Positions 33,302-45,793 of a DNA stretch of 64,000 nucleotides are shown piece after piece (within the stretch, counting starts at the first letter, position 1; each line of letters opens with the position of its first letter). The DNA lies in contig JAPFFF010000030.1 of assembly GCA_039105265.1 (NCBI GenBank), positions 186,001-250,000 of the forward strand. The letters are read 5' to 3'. The stretch is from Tritrichomonas musculus (lineage: Eukaryota; Parabasalia; Tritrichomonadida; Tritrichomonadidae). The notes beneath the pieces are model-generated. The model was not told the origin of the DNA, made no database searches, and worked only from the letters and a program-made list of their open reading frames with translations. Position numbers and translations under genes: made by a program.

Positions 33302-33717
33302 TTCCATAAACAAGTATTATAACATTATTGAGAAGGATATCAAAAAATATTAGTGCAAAATCTGATGAGAAACCCAAAATACATGTCGGTAGTATCTTTT
33401 TATTTTATTTGTATTTTCTCTTTCATTCTGAAAAGCTAAAAAAATAATTTATGTTTATCTTAAAAATTATTTTACATGATGAGAATTTTTCCCTATATTT
33501 ATTATTTTCATATGAAATTTAAAAGCTTTTTTAATTTAAATTGTTAAAAATGAAATCGAAAGAATATTTTAATATTTTCGTATTCTGCTCTTCGTCAGAT
33601 CGAATCAAGTTTTTGCATAAAAATGAAAAAAAAGAATAAAAAAACTTTGGTCCAATTAAAAATTGTTTAATTAACGAATTAATCCTTTCGAGGGATTATT
33701 ATTTTTTTTTATCTGCT
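33302..33717. other. Spacer
   Basis: 3' flank of the E2-like gene. No gene or repeat recognized. Confidence 0.35.
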
Positions 33718-34329
33718 TTATACAGCATACATCTGAGTCCATTCACGTGCAGTTTGTATGTAATCATTAGGATTATTTTGATATTGAGACTCTATCGCGG
33801 CCATCATGCCGCGTCCCCATTGAGGATGTGATAGTAAGTTATGGATATATTCAATTGCTGTTTTCAAAGAATAAGATGGAATCCAAGATTGTTGAAATGT
33901 TTCCCAATCAATCATTCCGAATTCGTTGACATTTGGATGATAAATTTTCGTTTCAAATTGAATGGCTGGAGGCACAGCAGGATATTTTGATGGGACCCAC
34001 AATGATAAGAAGAATATCCCCTCACTATAAGGGCAATCATCTGGTGGCGAAAGAGTGACTCTTAATTTTTTGAGTTCGTCATCTTCTTTGTCTATTGTGA
34101 AATAAAGGGAATCATCATCTTGATATTGAAGTAATTCTCGCTGAATTATTTTAAAGGGAGAACCAAAATCGAATACTTCATTATTGCCGGCTAATTTTTT
34201 TACTGATTTAATTAAAACATTAATTAAATCTTCATGCCGTTGAATATCATCCTTTAATTTCCTATTTTCTGCCTTCAGTTGTCTATTTTCTTCTTTTAAT
34301 ATGCTGATATCTTCTTCAACAGTTGTCAT
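33718..34329 (-). CDS. Ubiquitin-conjugating E2-like protein lacking the catalytic cysteine
   Basis: The ATG at 34329 is chosen; the longer frame to 34353 begins at TTG and adds only an ATT microsatellite. The 203-residue product starts with a coiled coil (about residues 5-40, heptad-like EENRQLKAENRKLKDDI) and then an E2 fold: RELLQYQDDDSLYF, SPPDDCPYSEGIFFLSLWVPSKYPAVPP, the HPN signature in KIYHPNVNEFG, and the helix YSLKTAIEYIHNLLSHPQ. E2 enzymes have G-x-I-C-L-D after HPN; here it reads G-M-I-D-W-E, so the thioester cysteine is Asp. It cannot carry ubiquitin and should act like a UEV, as a partner or adaptor. The nearby IDW...W-I-P keeps the usual tryptophan. Confidence 0.8.
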   Translation of the reverse strand: MTTVEEDISILKEENRQLKAENRKLKDDIQRHEDLINVLIKSVKKLAGNNEVFDFGSPFKIIQRELLQYQDDDSLYFTIDKEDDELKKLRVTLSPPDDCPYSEGIFFLSLWVPSKYPAVPPAIQFETKIYHPNVNEFGMIDWETFQQSWIPSYSLKTAIEYIHNLLSHPQWGRGMMAAIESQYQNNPNDYIQTAREWTQMYAV

Positions 34330-34508
34330 AATAATAATAATAATAAAATTCAAAGCAAATTACGGTTTTTTTTATTGTTTTTATAACAAAGGTATACAAA
34401 CTTTCAATTTTTTTTTTTTTCAATAAAATTTCTTAAATTGAAAGAAAAATCTTCATAGAGATTATTTTTTAAAAAAATAAATATTTACCCGTATTATATA
34501 ATATATTA

Positions 34509-37500
34509 CAGCGTTGTTTATCGATACGACTAAATACCGGTTACCGAAAAAGTATCGGTATTCGGTAAATATCGATACTTTTTTGCTCGGTATTTTTTTG
34601 TATCGATACAAAAGTGCTTCGGTATTTTTAGAGTATCAGCGGTTATTAAAAAGTACTTTATAATACTTTTTATCAGTATCGATACGGTATTTTGAAATAT
34701 AAATTTTATTAAAAAATAATAGAAAAAAATATTAAAACATTTGATTATTTAATTTTAAATAAATATTTTAATTATATATAAATTACTCGTTTATAAAAAG
34801 TATATTATTATATTTCTTCTTCAGAAATCTCATCATATCCATCTTCAATAAACAATCAAAATTTTCGATATCATTAATAACATTATAAACAATAAAATTT
34901 TTATATTTTATGTACTCTTTCAAATTAATAATTAATAACAATAATTCTGAAATGCTATATTCATCTGCAAATAGAAATTGAAATAAAAATGTTTAAGCTA
35001 TCCAAGACTTTTTCCAGTTATTTTATATTTAGATAGATTTTTAATAGCTACATATAATTTACTATTTAAAAAATCAAAATCATCAAAGGTGAATTAGATA
35101 ATCGCATTTTATTTTCCATAAAAAATCATTTGGGTAAAAAATGGTCATTTTGAATTTTTTGATTTTATAAATGGCGGAACCTCATTTTAAATAATATTCA
35201 GAAGTGTTCGAAATTTTTTCTGCTCTAGTTTTCAGGATATAATTGATACCAGACAATATTTATATGTTTAACAAGTTGTTGGTCAAATATTGAACATATT
35301 CCTCTGTTCAATTTCGAGAAACAATAAAATCAAATCTGACCAATTATTGAAGTTTTTTAAAGATTGATTAAATTAATAAATGTTTTCATTTATAATATTG
35401 TTTATTAACTATGATTATATATTTTTATTAAAATAAAATTCAAGTAGAAACTAGATATTTTTATTTTTTTTAAAAATTTCAAAAGGCAAACGTTTTTAAA
35501 AAGATTGAGATTGCCCAGGTTTGAAAGACCCTATTTTTAATCTTCATCATATTGTATTCTATTATATTTAATTAATTGCTTTTTTGTAATTTGCTTCTGA
35601 TAAAGAAAAAAAAAAGAATTATTAAAAATTTTTAAATAAAAAATTAACGTCTTGCCTCAATTTTTTCAAAGTATCACTGAATTTTTTCAAGCATCTTTAA
35701 GGAAATTTAAAAACGAGTTTTATATGAACAAATTTATTTACATTTTTAGAAAAATTGGTCCAAAATTTTCATATACAGCCAAATTATTTATTAAAATAAA
35801 TTCTAAAAAGTTTTATTTACAAATTATTTAATAAAAATCTCTGTTTAATTCTGAGAAAAATATTCATTATTAATATTTGAAAAAATTTTTATATAAATTT
35901 GATAAGCATAAATCTCTTATTCCCAAGGTGAAATAATGATTCTTACATTTCAAAACAAATCAACAAGGTTATCATGCCTTTGAACAAGCTTCGTTAGGGT
36001 TTCGATACCATTATTTGCTTTTTTTTACAGTATTATTTTCTTTGAATTAGCTTCCAAATAAGAATTTTAATATTAACTAATATGATAATTCTAAAAGCAC
36101 AATAAACCAAAATAATGGTTGGAAAAATGTCATTTTCATTGTCAATATACATTCACAAGTATTGATCCAAATAAAAAAATAATAAGTTAATTCACATAAA
36201 TATCATATTAATGAGATATAATTAGTGAGTCTTAATTTTTAAATGTTAAAAATAAATATTCACAATTAATGTTTTAAAGAATTATCTTCATAGTAATTTT
36301 GTGCTATTTGAAAGTAAATATATTCTTGTATACTTATTATAAAAACATAAAAAAGAACATTTAACTTATTTATTTAAAAATCCTTGAGAGATATCTCTTT
36401 GTTATTTATATTTTTTTTATTTTCTTAAAGATGCTTGAAAAAATTCAGTGATACTTTGAAATAATTGAGGCAAGACGTTAATTTTTTATTTAAAAATTTT
36501 TAATAATTCTTTTTTTTTTCTTTATCAGAAGCAAATTACAAAAAAGCAATTAATTAAATATAATAGAATACAATATGATGAAGATTAAAAATAGGGTCTT
36601 TCAAACCTGGGCAATCTCAATCTTTTTAAAAACGTTTGCCTTTTGAAATTTTTAAAAAAAATAAAAATATCTAGTTTCTACTTGAATTTTATTTTAATAA
36701 AAATATATAATCATAGTTAATAAACAATATTATAAATGAAAACATTTATTAATTTAATCAATCTTTAAAAAACTTCAATAATTGGTCAGATTTGATTTTA
36801 TTGTTTCTCGAAATTGAACAGAGGAATATGCTCAATATTTGACCAACAACTTGTTAAACATATAAATATTACATGGTATAAAGGAATTTCTAAAATCTTG
36901 GGCCATTTTTTTTTTCAGACACTTCTTAATATTCCCTATTCTTATAATATATTTTAAAGCAAAAATATTGAGTTTGATCGTTTAAAATTAATTTTCTAAC
37001 CGCCGAAAATTGAATCATTCCGTTTATTAATTCAACTTTTTGAATTCATTTTTCAAACTAAACTTTATCTTTGAAGTTATGTTCAAACAAAATATATCAT
37101 TTTATTGAGCATTAAAAGAAGAAATCGAATATTACAAAATAAAAAGTTAGAAAAGATCATGTATCGAAAAAACTTAAAAATAATTATTATATTAACTTTT
37201 TTGGACTAACTACAAAGTAATTATAAATATTTATGTTTTATAATGTATAATGCATATGTATAAAATCAAATAGTATTAGTAGTTTTGAATGATATCTCTT
37301 ACGAAGAGAGATCTATTAGTATGTGAAGTCAAAAAAAACTCGATGAATATTAAGTTTTTTGATTGGTTTCAATGACCAATTTAAAGATTATTAAATGGGT
37401 AAGAAAATTTATTAAAATCACCAAATAAAACCTAAAATTCGAAGAGATTTTGAAACTTTTTGAGGTCAAAAAAAGAGTGTCCCAACCATTTAAATATATG

Positions 37501-37828
37501 GTTTTACAAAAACCATTGATTATTCAATCATTACAATGACTATTTGTTATAAAATATCTAATTAAAGAGAAACAGCATTATTCATCAAAATTTCAAAAAT
37601 TTTATAATTTAATTGGCCTTTTGTCAATGAAATTTAAGTTATATATCAGATACAATTTTTTTAAAAAAAATACCGGAAAAAAACCTGACGTTCGATACAA
37701 ATTTTCCACTTTTGTATCGATACTTCGGTTTTTTATCGATATATACCGTTACCGGCGGTTAGAGCCGGTAATATCGATATTTTACCGGAAAAATAACCGC
37801 TACCGGAGAGGATCGATATACAACCCTG
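34509..37828. mobile_element. hAT element with CAGGGTTG-type ends, TSD ATATATTA, decayed
   Basis: Exact 8-bp duplications ATATATTA (34501-34508 and 37829-37836) flank ends CAGCGTTGTTTATCGAT and, reverse-complemented, CAGGGTTGTATATCGAT. TATCGATA/ACCGG motifs cluster in the first and last 180 bases (34515-34700 and 37680-37815), as expected of hAT subterminal binding sites. No intact transposase remains. On the minus strand near 34810-34850 an acidic tail (EDGYDEISEEEI, stop) may be its last trace. The 72-codon frame at 37621-37839 is only the right end. The element also contains the long inverted repeat at 35246-36885. Confidence 0.78.
35246..36885. repeat. Foldback with ~460-bp arms inside the hAT element
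   Basis: 35246-35705 (starting near ACAATATTTATATGTTTAAC and ending TCAAGCATCTTTAAG) is repeated reversed at about 36425-36885, nearly identical, around a 720-bp interior with no gene. It is probably a separate foldback or long-TIR transposon that landed in the hAT element. I could not settle its target duplication. Confidence 0.75.
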
Positions 37829-39119
37829 ATATATTATAAAATAATATTTATTATTTTTAAAGTTTTTATTGAGAAATGCAATATTACATTATTGAGAAAT
37901 TCTTGAAAAGTAATTTAAAATGAAGAATTTTTTATGTATTTATTTAAAGATCATATTAGATGCTCTTGATCAATTGCATTATATATAAAAAGATATCTTT
38001 ATTTTAATCAATTAAATAGTATTAGCGTCACCAATTTTCGATCAGTGTTTTTTTTATTTTTAGTATGCTTTTTTAATTTTAATTATACATATCATATCAA
38101 AATTAAAATATCAAAAATTCTAGGAATTATTGCGATATTTATAAATTAAAATTTTTAAGGCCAAATTTAGGCGAAAACAATTTGACTTAGTGAAGTGCTA
38201 AATCAAATTGTATAATAAATATTGTGAATTATTGTATAATGCAGTTGTTCAAATTTTTTGATGACATAAGGAAAAAGAAATAAATATATGTTTATATTGA
38301 CAATTCATTTATGCATTAGCATTAAGGATATCAAATTGTATAATGAAATAAAAGAATTAATTTAATATATTTTTATATAGAGGTGCGGACACCTAATTTA
38401 CATTTTTAACGTTTATAAAAATATGTATATCTTTTTATGTAAACTGAAAACGGAAAGTCGGTAGCACTTCACTTCTTCTCAAAAAGTTTATATATTTTTT
38501 TTTACATATTTGCTCGAGTATTCAACCCGTTCTCCAACTTAAACAAGAAAATCTCCAATAAGTATGTCTTTATGTTGATGCCAGCTTATCAACTGTTGGC
38601 ATTTTCCCACCAAATTTCGCAGATATCAAAATTCATATAATTATTAATATTTGTATCAATACTAAAAATTTGCGGAAATTCATAATCGCTTGATATATCA
38701 CAATAAAAGCGCAACACATGTTAGACCTATAAATGTGTTTTTCCTAATAAATTAATAAGGGTTATATTATTTTTATTGAAATTTAACTTTTTGAAGCGAC
38801 CGGAATCTCAGTAGCAATTATTTTCACTTTTTAATAATATTTTATAAACTCTATATTGAATTAAAAAAAATTTGAATTCTATCGTGCTACTCTAGGCTTT
38901 TCCAACCGTCAATTATTCATTCAATTTCATTTCAAATAAGGAGATAACTTTTATATTGAGGAATATCTCGGTTAATTTTCAATTATTATAAAATTATTCT
39001 AGTTATTTCAAAATATATAATATGTTTATTATTAAACATTGATATTAATATGATAATTTATTATAATAAAAACTGCTGAATGAGTGGTTTAAAAAAATTT
39101 ATTGAATTTTTTTTTAAAA

Positions 39120-40094
39120 ATGACACTTCCAAATGGAGCCGAAATTCTTATCAAAACTCTTTTATCTTTAAACATTAACAACAATAACACTACATTCAAT
39201 AAAAATATTCGTAAATTCGCCAGATTGGGAATTATTTATGTCGGTAATAATAAAATATCAAGTTATTGTCCGTTTTGCTATACAAAAAACAAACGTTGTT
39301 TTTTTACAAATGACAATAGTCACTATTCACATTCAAATACATGCGCCGATTGTTTAGAATTTAAAAAATATTTAGAAATTTTCAATAATAATATCTTAAA
39401 ATTGATTACAGATTTTTTGGTAACATATCAAGTTTCTTTAAATGCAATATATTCATTCAAATTTTCTAAAATTTTACAATACTCCAATCCATTGATAAAT
39501 ATAATAAAAAAATCAGATTTACGAAAACAGATTTATTTATTATTTGAAAATTTTAAATCTTACATCAATAAAGAAAATGTAGGAGAATTTTGCTCCATCC
39601 TTGTCGATGGAGCATCAAGAAATTTAAAAAATTTTTATGCTTTTATATTGTTTACAAAAAGCCGATTGTTTTATTTGAAAATTCATCGGGTCGATATCCC
39701 AACAAGTGAAAATATTTCTCTAATTACAAGCGAATTAATAAATTATTTAATGAATGATTTAGATATTGAAGTGATATCAATTTGCTCCGATCACGCGGCG
39801 AACATGATAAAAGCTTTTAACGCATGTGACCAAGTATCATCTCAAATTATGACAGACCACTTTTTTGAGTGGATAGGTTGTACTTGTCATTTACTTAATC
39901 TCGGAATTTCGGATTTAAATAATGACATTGATTTTCAGAATATAAAAGATACATTATTATTTATTCTATCGATTTCTCAAAAAATAGAGTTTCCTCATAA
40001 AATCCCGACTTTTTCAAAGACCAGATGGGATTCCCTCTCAAAATGTTTCAATTTTGTTTTTTTTTACAAAGATTTAATTTTAGGATACAGTTAA
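39120..40094 (+). pseudogene. hAT transposase, N-terminal and catalytic part
   Basis: The ATG at 39120 (MTLPNG) is preferred over the TTG at 39102. The 324 codons start with a Cys/His-rich DNA-binding region (YCPFC ... HSNTCADC, about residues 53-85), then SILVDGASRN, where D is the expected first acidic residue of the RNase H-like fold. Next come CSDHAANMIKAFN with the second, and GCTCHLLNLGI, the C-x-x-H zinc-like motif of the hAT insertion domain. KTRWDSL follows as in family members. The frame ends at a TAA (40092-40094) a few bases before the inserted MITE, so the enzyme is cut here. Confidence 0.8.
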
Positions 40095-40100
40095 TCAGAT

Positions 40101-40447
40101 TGTCTTGGACCAACTCAAATGGTCTTGGACCAATTATTTTAATTGAGAGAATTTCTTGAAATTTGAATGATATTTTATTTATAATTTTGTGAAAGCAGTC
40201 AATTTTGAAAGTAAAATAATTTTTCTCTCACAATATAGTACAAGATATTTTCTGATATAAATTAACCTTAAACGATCATTTTTAAAGGTTAATTTGTATT
40301 GTTTTGCTGATGATAAACAATACAAACTCTTCAGAATTTATCTCAAAAAAATTGAATACATTATCAATTCACTTTAATGCATTTATTGAAGATCAACAGT
40401 TGTTGAAATAATAAAAGACCAAGGCCATTTGAGCTGGTCCAAGACCA
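40101..40447. mobile_element. MITE inserted in the hAT transposase gene
   Basis: GTCTTGGACCAACTCAAATG at 40102 is mirrored at the right by CATTTGAGCTGGTCCAAGAC (ending about 40445), giving imperfect ~31-bp terminal repeats. The 3' half of the motif also repeats inside each end. A third, weaker copy (TTGGTACAAGACAA, 41223-41236) lies at the edge of the second transposase block, so the insertion may really reach 41236, with this 347-bp unit at one end. No clear target duplication. Confidence 0.6.
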
Positions 40448-41192
40448 GTTTCAATTAAAACTTTCACAATAAAGCTTCAAACCAATTGGTTCATATGAAT
40501 CTTTGAAGATTTTCAATTGACTATTACAGACATGCTCGCCACACAAGTCGATCAACATTGAACTCAATGTTTAAAATAACATAAATTGTTCATTCTTAAA
40601 AAGGATGTCCAAATATTATTCCATTTTTCCGATATGTACTTCAAGATCACTTGTTTATTTTAATGTAATTTTAAAATTGACGTGAAGATATCTATTTGTA
40701 ACCATATTTTTGTTTTATAAGGTCAAGAAAATTTTATAAATGAACTTCTAATCTATATTTTTTTTAAAATTTATTACATTTTTTAATGCAAGAGTTAAAA
40801 ATATAAAACAAAACAATTTTATTAATAAAATAAAAACATCTAAGTTCTTTTATATCTGATATTTATTGTGATATTATTTCTTTGAGTTAATTATTTTAAC
40901 TTTTTATTTAGTTTCAATGTGAATTTTATTTATTTAATTATGATTTTTTTAAAAGAAATCTTGCTTATTTTCTAAGATACTAATGTTTATATGTTTGAAT
41001 AAAAAAAAAGAATAATAATATCTTCATAATTATATAAAATATATAATTTATTATAATATATATATTTATTTTCATTTATCATAAATTTAAATAATAAATA
41101 AGTTTTTTAATTTCCTATTTTAAAATTAAGTAATTATTGTTTTTTAAAAAATATAAAACTAAATTGTTAGAAATATTTTACATTTCAAATAA
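40448..41192. other. AT-rich stretch between the two transposase blocks
   Basis: No coding match to hAT transposase; probably part of the same insertion that split the gene. A/T-rich, with no repeat ends except the motif at 41223. Confidence 0.4.
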
Positions 41193-42053
41193 TATGTTCA
41201 ATATTTTGAATGCTTATTCAACTTGGTACAAGACAATTTAAAAGGTATAAGACATTCAAACTTACTGTATTTATCTTCATTATTTAATGATCTAATAACT
41301 AAAAAAGGAATGATAGAACAAAAAATTCAGAAAAATCAAAATGATATTTCAATTCAAAATAAGTACGCAAATTTATTGAATGAAATTTTACAAATTAATA
41401 AGCATATTCAAATTTTACTATCAAAAGAATTTGAAGAACTTTCTATTTTATTTAAATATATGGCAAATACAATTAATAAAATTGGATCCGACAATTTTTT
41501 ATTGTTTAACGTATTCCCAGAATTTATTGCTTTAGACAACTTTTTCAAATCATTTTCATCGCCCATTGTTCAGAAATTTACAAAAATAATTTTTAATCGT
41601 ATTTTATCATCTAATGAATTTTTGCAAGCAGCGACGGCATTTTTTTTGACAATAGATGGTAAAAATTATATCATTAAAAATTTGAATGAAAATATAAAAG
41701 ATCAACTGATATCTGATATAAAATTTTATTTAATCTATTATAATGGCTGCAGGTTTGGCGATTTAGAAGATTTATTAATTAACCAAATCGAAAAATACAT
41801 CAATGATGAAACTTGTCTCAGCATTGACCCATTTGATTATTGGAATAGGCTGAGACTAGTTCCTGAGATGAGCCGCCTCGCTGAAATAGCAATTAGAATA
41901 ATAAATATGCCATGCAGCGAAGCGGCCGTCGAACGTTTGTTCTCCCATTTAAAGTATTTATACGGGAAAAAAAATTATCAGCAATCTGATGATTTGTTGA
42001 ATGCTCAGCTTGGAATCAGAATGGAAAATGTATATTCTAATCAAGAAAAATAA
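41193..42053 (+). pseudogene. hAT transposase, C-terminal part with dimerization domain
   Basis: The frame is open from 41193 to the stop at 42053 with no ATG at its head; the longest listed start is a TTG at 41223. It ends in an unmistakable hAT C-terminal dimerization region: PFDYWNRLRLVPEMSRLAEI followed by AIRIINMPCSEAAVERLFSHLK, then LLNAQLGIRMEN. The preceding 180 residues are helical. With the N-terminal block this makes about 600 codons, the normal size for the family, so little or nothing is lost apart from the interruption. Confidence 0.82.
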
Positions 42054-42237
42054 TTATTTGGTAAAATATTTAAAGTACATTAATAAAAATTTAACGATCA
42101 TTTTTTCTATTATTTTCAATTGAGTTTCACTTCATTCATTTATATTCAGAAAAATTCTGAGGAATAATGAAAAAAGAAAAAAATAATATATACACAAAAA
42201 TTGTGAGCTATGACGGTTGGAAAAGCCTATGCTACTC

Positions 42238-43574
42238 CCTTTCCGATTTCAGTTTATTAATAATAACTAAATAAAATTTTGATATTATATTATAGTGCAA
42301 TTATTTTATATATTTATTATTTAAATGTTTTAAAATATCAATTATATAAGTTATAATAACACAAACAAGTATCCTATGAAAATAACATAATCCAGCCACC
42401 TGATGGATGGAATGAAATTATAATGATTAATTATTATATATATTGAAAATTAATGATTAATTATGCATTTTGTTATTTTATAAATATTTCATATTTTGGT
42501 AAAAAGTTCATTTTAATGAATTTTTACATATTTTTTTGAAATATCTAAATAAATAAAGAATTTATTTAGATTATAATTACATTTAAATATTGTACATTTA
42601 ATTTAATAAAGATATACTAAATTCAGTTTAATTTGATTCAGGGGGCTGAGCTGCAAAAATCAATTTTAAAATCATAAACATTAATAACGATTTTTTTTCA
42701 ATAAGAAATTTTTATTAAAATATTAAGCAAATATCTTTTTATATTTATATGTATATCATAGATTATATAACTTTTAATAATATTATATATATTATAAAAG
42801 TATTTAAAATAAATATAAACAATTAATAAACTTTATATAACTGTATATTCAAAATATTGAACAATTATAATTTCAAAGCGCTTTTCATAAAATGTTAATT
42901 TGAGAGAAATGGAATAAATAATTTTCTTTATATATTTTAAAGTTAAATTAAAATTTAAATCAAATGTAGAAAGTTTTTTTTCATTAATTTTTTTTTTCAT
43001 AAATTTTGAATAAAAAAATCTTCGAGAATAAAATTGAGAATATAATAAATAATAATTGAGAGTCGTTACATTTGAATTTATATCTTAATATGTAATTTAT
43101 CATTTTATTATATTATAATAATTATATGATATAAATAATATATATAACAATTATATATTAATAATATAATTTTAAAATACTTTTTTTTATTAAATTTGGC
43201 CCATTTTCATTTTCTCAATTTTTTTTTGGGCCAATTTAAGTGGAAACTATATCATACATTAATAATTAAATAATAACAAACGAGACACATTTTTTTAAAT
43301 AGTATAAAAATGATTTTTATCATGCTTTTATTACTTTTTTTCTTCTAAATAATAGATTTTTCTATTAATTATATAATTTCTATAGTTTACATATTTTTAT
43401 ATTTTTTTCAGTGGTTTATATTTTTATACCTCAGAAAAAAAATCATATATCACCACAAGTCGGCCCCGTGGACGAAAATAAAAAATAATTATATCATTAT
43501 AATGCTCATAAAAAATAATTAATATATGCAAATTTTGGTGCGAATCTAAATCACTTCACCCTGTCCGCACCTCT
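42238..43574. other. Right part of the outer hAT element
   Basis: Non-coding A/T-rich sequence. GGCCCATTTTCATTTTCTC and TTTTTTGGGCCAA near 43197-43234 form a small inverted pair. No gene. Confidence 0.4.
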
Positions 43575-43758
43575 TTTTATATTAAAGTTTCATTTATATT
43601 TTAACATTAACGACTTCAAATTTAATTTATCATCAATTTTTATATTTTCTTTCTATCTATTGAATACGAAATAAATATATACAATGAAAACGTTTATGAT
43701 GTATTTATATAAAATAATTTGTAACCCAAACATAAAATCAAATCTATTATTCATATAT

Positions 43759-43971
43759 TTAATCCATTATGTAATTATTATCTTTACATCCAAAAATCTC
43801 TGATTCGGAAAAATCATTATAATAATCATCTTCATTTTCATTTACATCTTCATCATAATCTTCATCAGAGTCATCGTTATTTGATTAAATATGGCATTTA
43901 TTATCGGCACCGAATTTTAAATTTGCGATTTCATTAAGTGGTGTGTGATCATTTATAAATTTCCATATCAA
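43759..43971 (-). pseudogene. Relic of a gene with acidic C-terminus
   Basis: On the minus strand a single frame reads LIWKFINDHTPLNEIANLKF then GADNKCHI, a stop, and then an Asp/Glu-rich tail (NNDDSDEDYDEDVNENEDDY...) ending IMD before TAA at 43759-43761. Codon-like GAT/GAA/AAT periodicity supports a former coding region. It may be the tail of a decayed hAT-type transposase, given the comparable acidic tail at the left end of 34509-37828. Identity unproven. Confidence 0.4.
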
Positions 43972-44053
43972 TTATTTTAAAAACATATTAATAAATACAT
44001 TTAAATAGTTTTTATTTTTTGTTTATTATTTCGATATCTACTATTTTAAGTGA

Positions 44054-45793
44054 GATACAGCTGTTTCGGAAATAGATTAGAATTTTGTGGAAAAAAATAT
44101 GTGTAGGCTTTCTACAAGTTTTTTATTTTTATGGTATATTTAAATAAAGCATATATAATTAAATAATAATTGATAGGAAATATTTTTCAAATATAAAAGA
44201 TAAAGTTTAAAATCGACTTTTTTAATTTGAAAAAAATTGAATGGTATTTTTATTATTTCAATAGAAATTGAATGAAAAATCAATGAATGTTCATTCTTTT
44301 GATTTAATAATTTTTAATCAATTATCTATGATATATTTATAGTTTAAATATATAATTTTTATTAGCAAATTTTACACTTGACCGTTTATTATTTCATTTG
44401 GCGTCATAGGAAATTGAATCATTCCGTTTATTAATTCAACTTTTTCAATATAAATTCTCAACTAAACTTTATCTTTAGAGTTAGAAATAAACAAATGATA
44501 TCAAATTGTAGCTTGGACGATGGAGAATATAATATATCAAAAATATTCCTCTAGGTCTATTGAAAGTTGTGATATATCAATTTTAATATTTGTTTCAACT
44601 TTTTTGGAAGAAATCCTTTTAGGAAGCATATTTTAATTTAAATATTATTATACATATCTATATATCAATCTAAAAATTATTCCAAACAACAAATACATAA
44701 ACTTGATTTTGTGATATTTGAAATAATATTGCAGAAAAAAAGTTCGTGAATAATAGATATTATGTGTTCTAATTAAGATAAAATAAATATGTATTGTGTA
44801 TACAATTTCATATTTTAAATTTATTGAATATTTCTAAAAATTAATCGAAAAAAATGCACTTTTTAATTTCAAAAAAATGAGTAGCCTACATATAAAAAAA
44901 TAGTATAGTTGGTTGACAAAAAAATTTTTTTGGACAAAAATCTGTTTTCACTTAACTATATAATAGAAAAGAATTTGGATTTTGAAAAGACAAAAACATT
45001 ATGTTTACAAATCAAGATAAAAATATTTTTAAAAAATGTGATGTGAAAACATTTTTTTGTCCAAAAATATTTTTTTGTCAACCAACTATAACCGTTTTAT
45101 TTTTTTTTGAAATAAAATAGGAACGATCATTTTGTATTCAATTTTATCATACTTAAAAACAGAATTAGAAGATAGATTTAAGAAATTTTGTGGCGTTTTA
45201 CACATTATTATGTTAATATATGCATATATTTTGCTTTTAACTGTTAAATGTGAAACATAGATTATGTTATTACGTTTTTAATATGTAATTTCTAAAATAT
45301 TGTTTTCATCCAAAATTATTCAATAAAATCTTTAATTTATCGATAATTACTCATTTTTTATGATTTCTAATATAAAAATTGATGATCATGTTAAATTTGA
45401 AAAAATTCTTTCCATAATAAAAAAATCTCTTTATTCATGATTATAATTGATTATTATATCGAATATGAAAAAAAATTTTCTTTTTGTTTGAACCCGGATA
45501 TAATTTAAAAAAGATATTCTGCAACTTGTGAAATATCATTTATAAAATATCTTTTTAATAACATCTGTCTAAATATATTAAATTGGCAAAAGACTGTTAA
45601 GATTTAATTAATTTTTGCTTTTGATTTAAATATTATTCATCAACAAAAATGGGAAATTGAATGCAAAATAATCGTTCACTATTTAATTTCCAAAAAAAAT
45701 ATTTTATTTCCAAAATTTAGCGGTTTTATAAACCATCCAAATCTTGCTATTTTATTTCCAAAAAATTCAAATCTATTTCCGAAACAGCTGTAA
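44054..45793. mobile_element. Decayed element with CAGCTGTTTCGGAAATAG ends
   Basis: ACAGCTGTTTCGGAAATAGA at 44055 is repeated reversed ending near 45790, and the inverted similarity extends about 33 bases with few mismatches. No exact target duplication was found. Inside, 44410-44500 matches 37010-37100 of the hAT element at 34509-37828 (shared ATTGAATCATTCCGTTTATT), so this is probably a related hAT relic. It contains a smaller nested MITE. Confidence 0.55.
44904..45090. mobile_element. 187-bp MITE with long terminal repeats
   Basis: TATAGTTGGTTGACAAAAAA and the following TTTTGGACAAAAA are mirrored at 45048-45090. The arms are about 45 bases, the loop about 95. The TA-bounded termini would suit a Tc1/mariner-type MITE; family assignment is tentative. 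Confidence 0.65.

Larger units (their letters stand above)
38893..42229 (+). mobile_element. Inner hAT transposon with transposase, TSD TGCTACTC
   Basis: Ends are perfect 19-bp inverted repeats TAGGCTTTTCCAACCGTCA / TGACGGTTGGAAAAGCCTA, flanked by exact 8-bp repeats TGCTACTC (38885-38892 and 42230-42237). The perfect ends suggest a fairly recent arrival. It encodes a hAT transposase in two blocks (39120-40094 and 41193-42053) separated by further inserted sequence. It sits inside the 38379-43574 element. Confidence 0.88.
38379..43574. mobile_element. Outer hAT-type element, TSD TTTTATAT, carrying a second hAT
   Basis: Ends are perfect 13-bp inverted repeats AGAGGTGCGGACA / TGTCCGCACCTCT, flanked by exact 8-bp repeats TTTTATAT (38371-38378 and 43575-43582). 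Without the inner element it would be about 1.85 kb and has no recognizable transposase, so it is likely non-autonomous or gutted. Confidence 0.82.

Noticed and set aside
43759-43971. Working acidic nuclear protein gene
   Set aside because: The frame is stopped in the middle and has no start; only a relic is supported.
44054-45793. Target duplication for the CAGCTG-ended element
   Set aside because: Several alignments of the palindromic ends were tried by eye and none gave equal flanking 8-mers.
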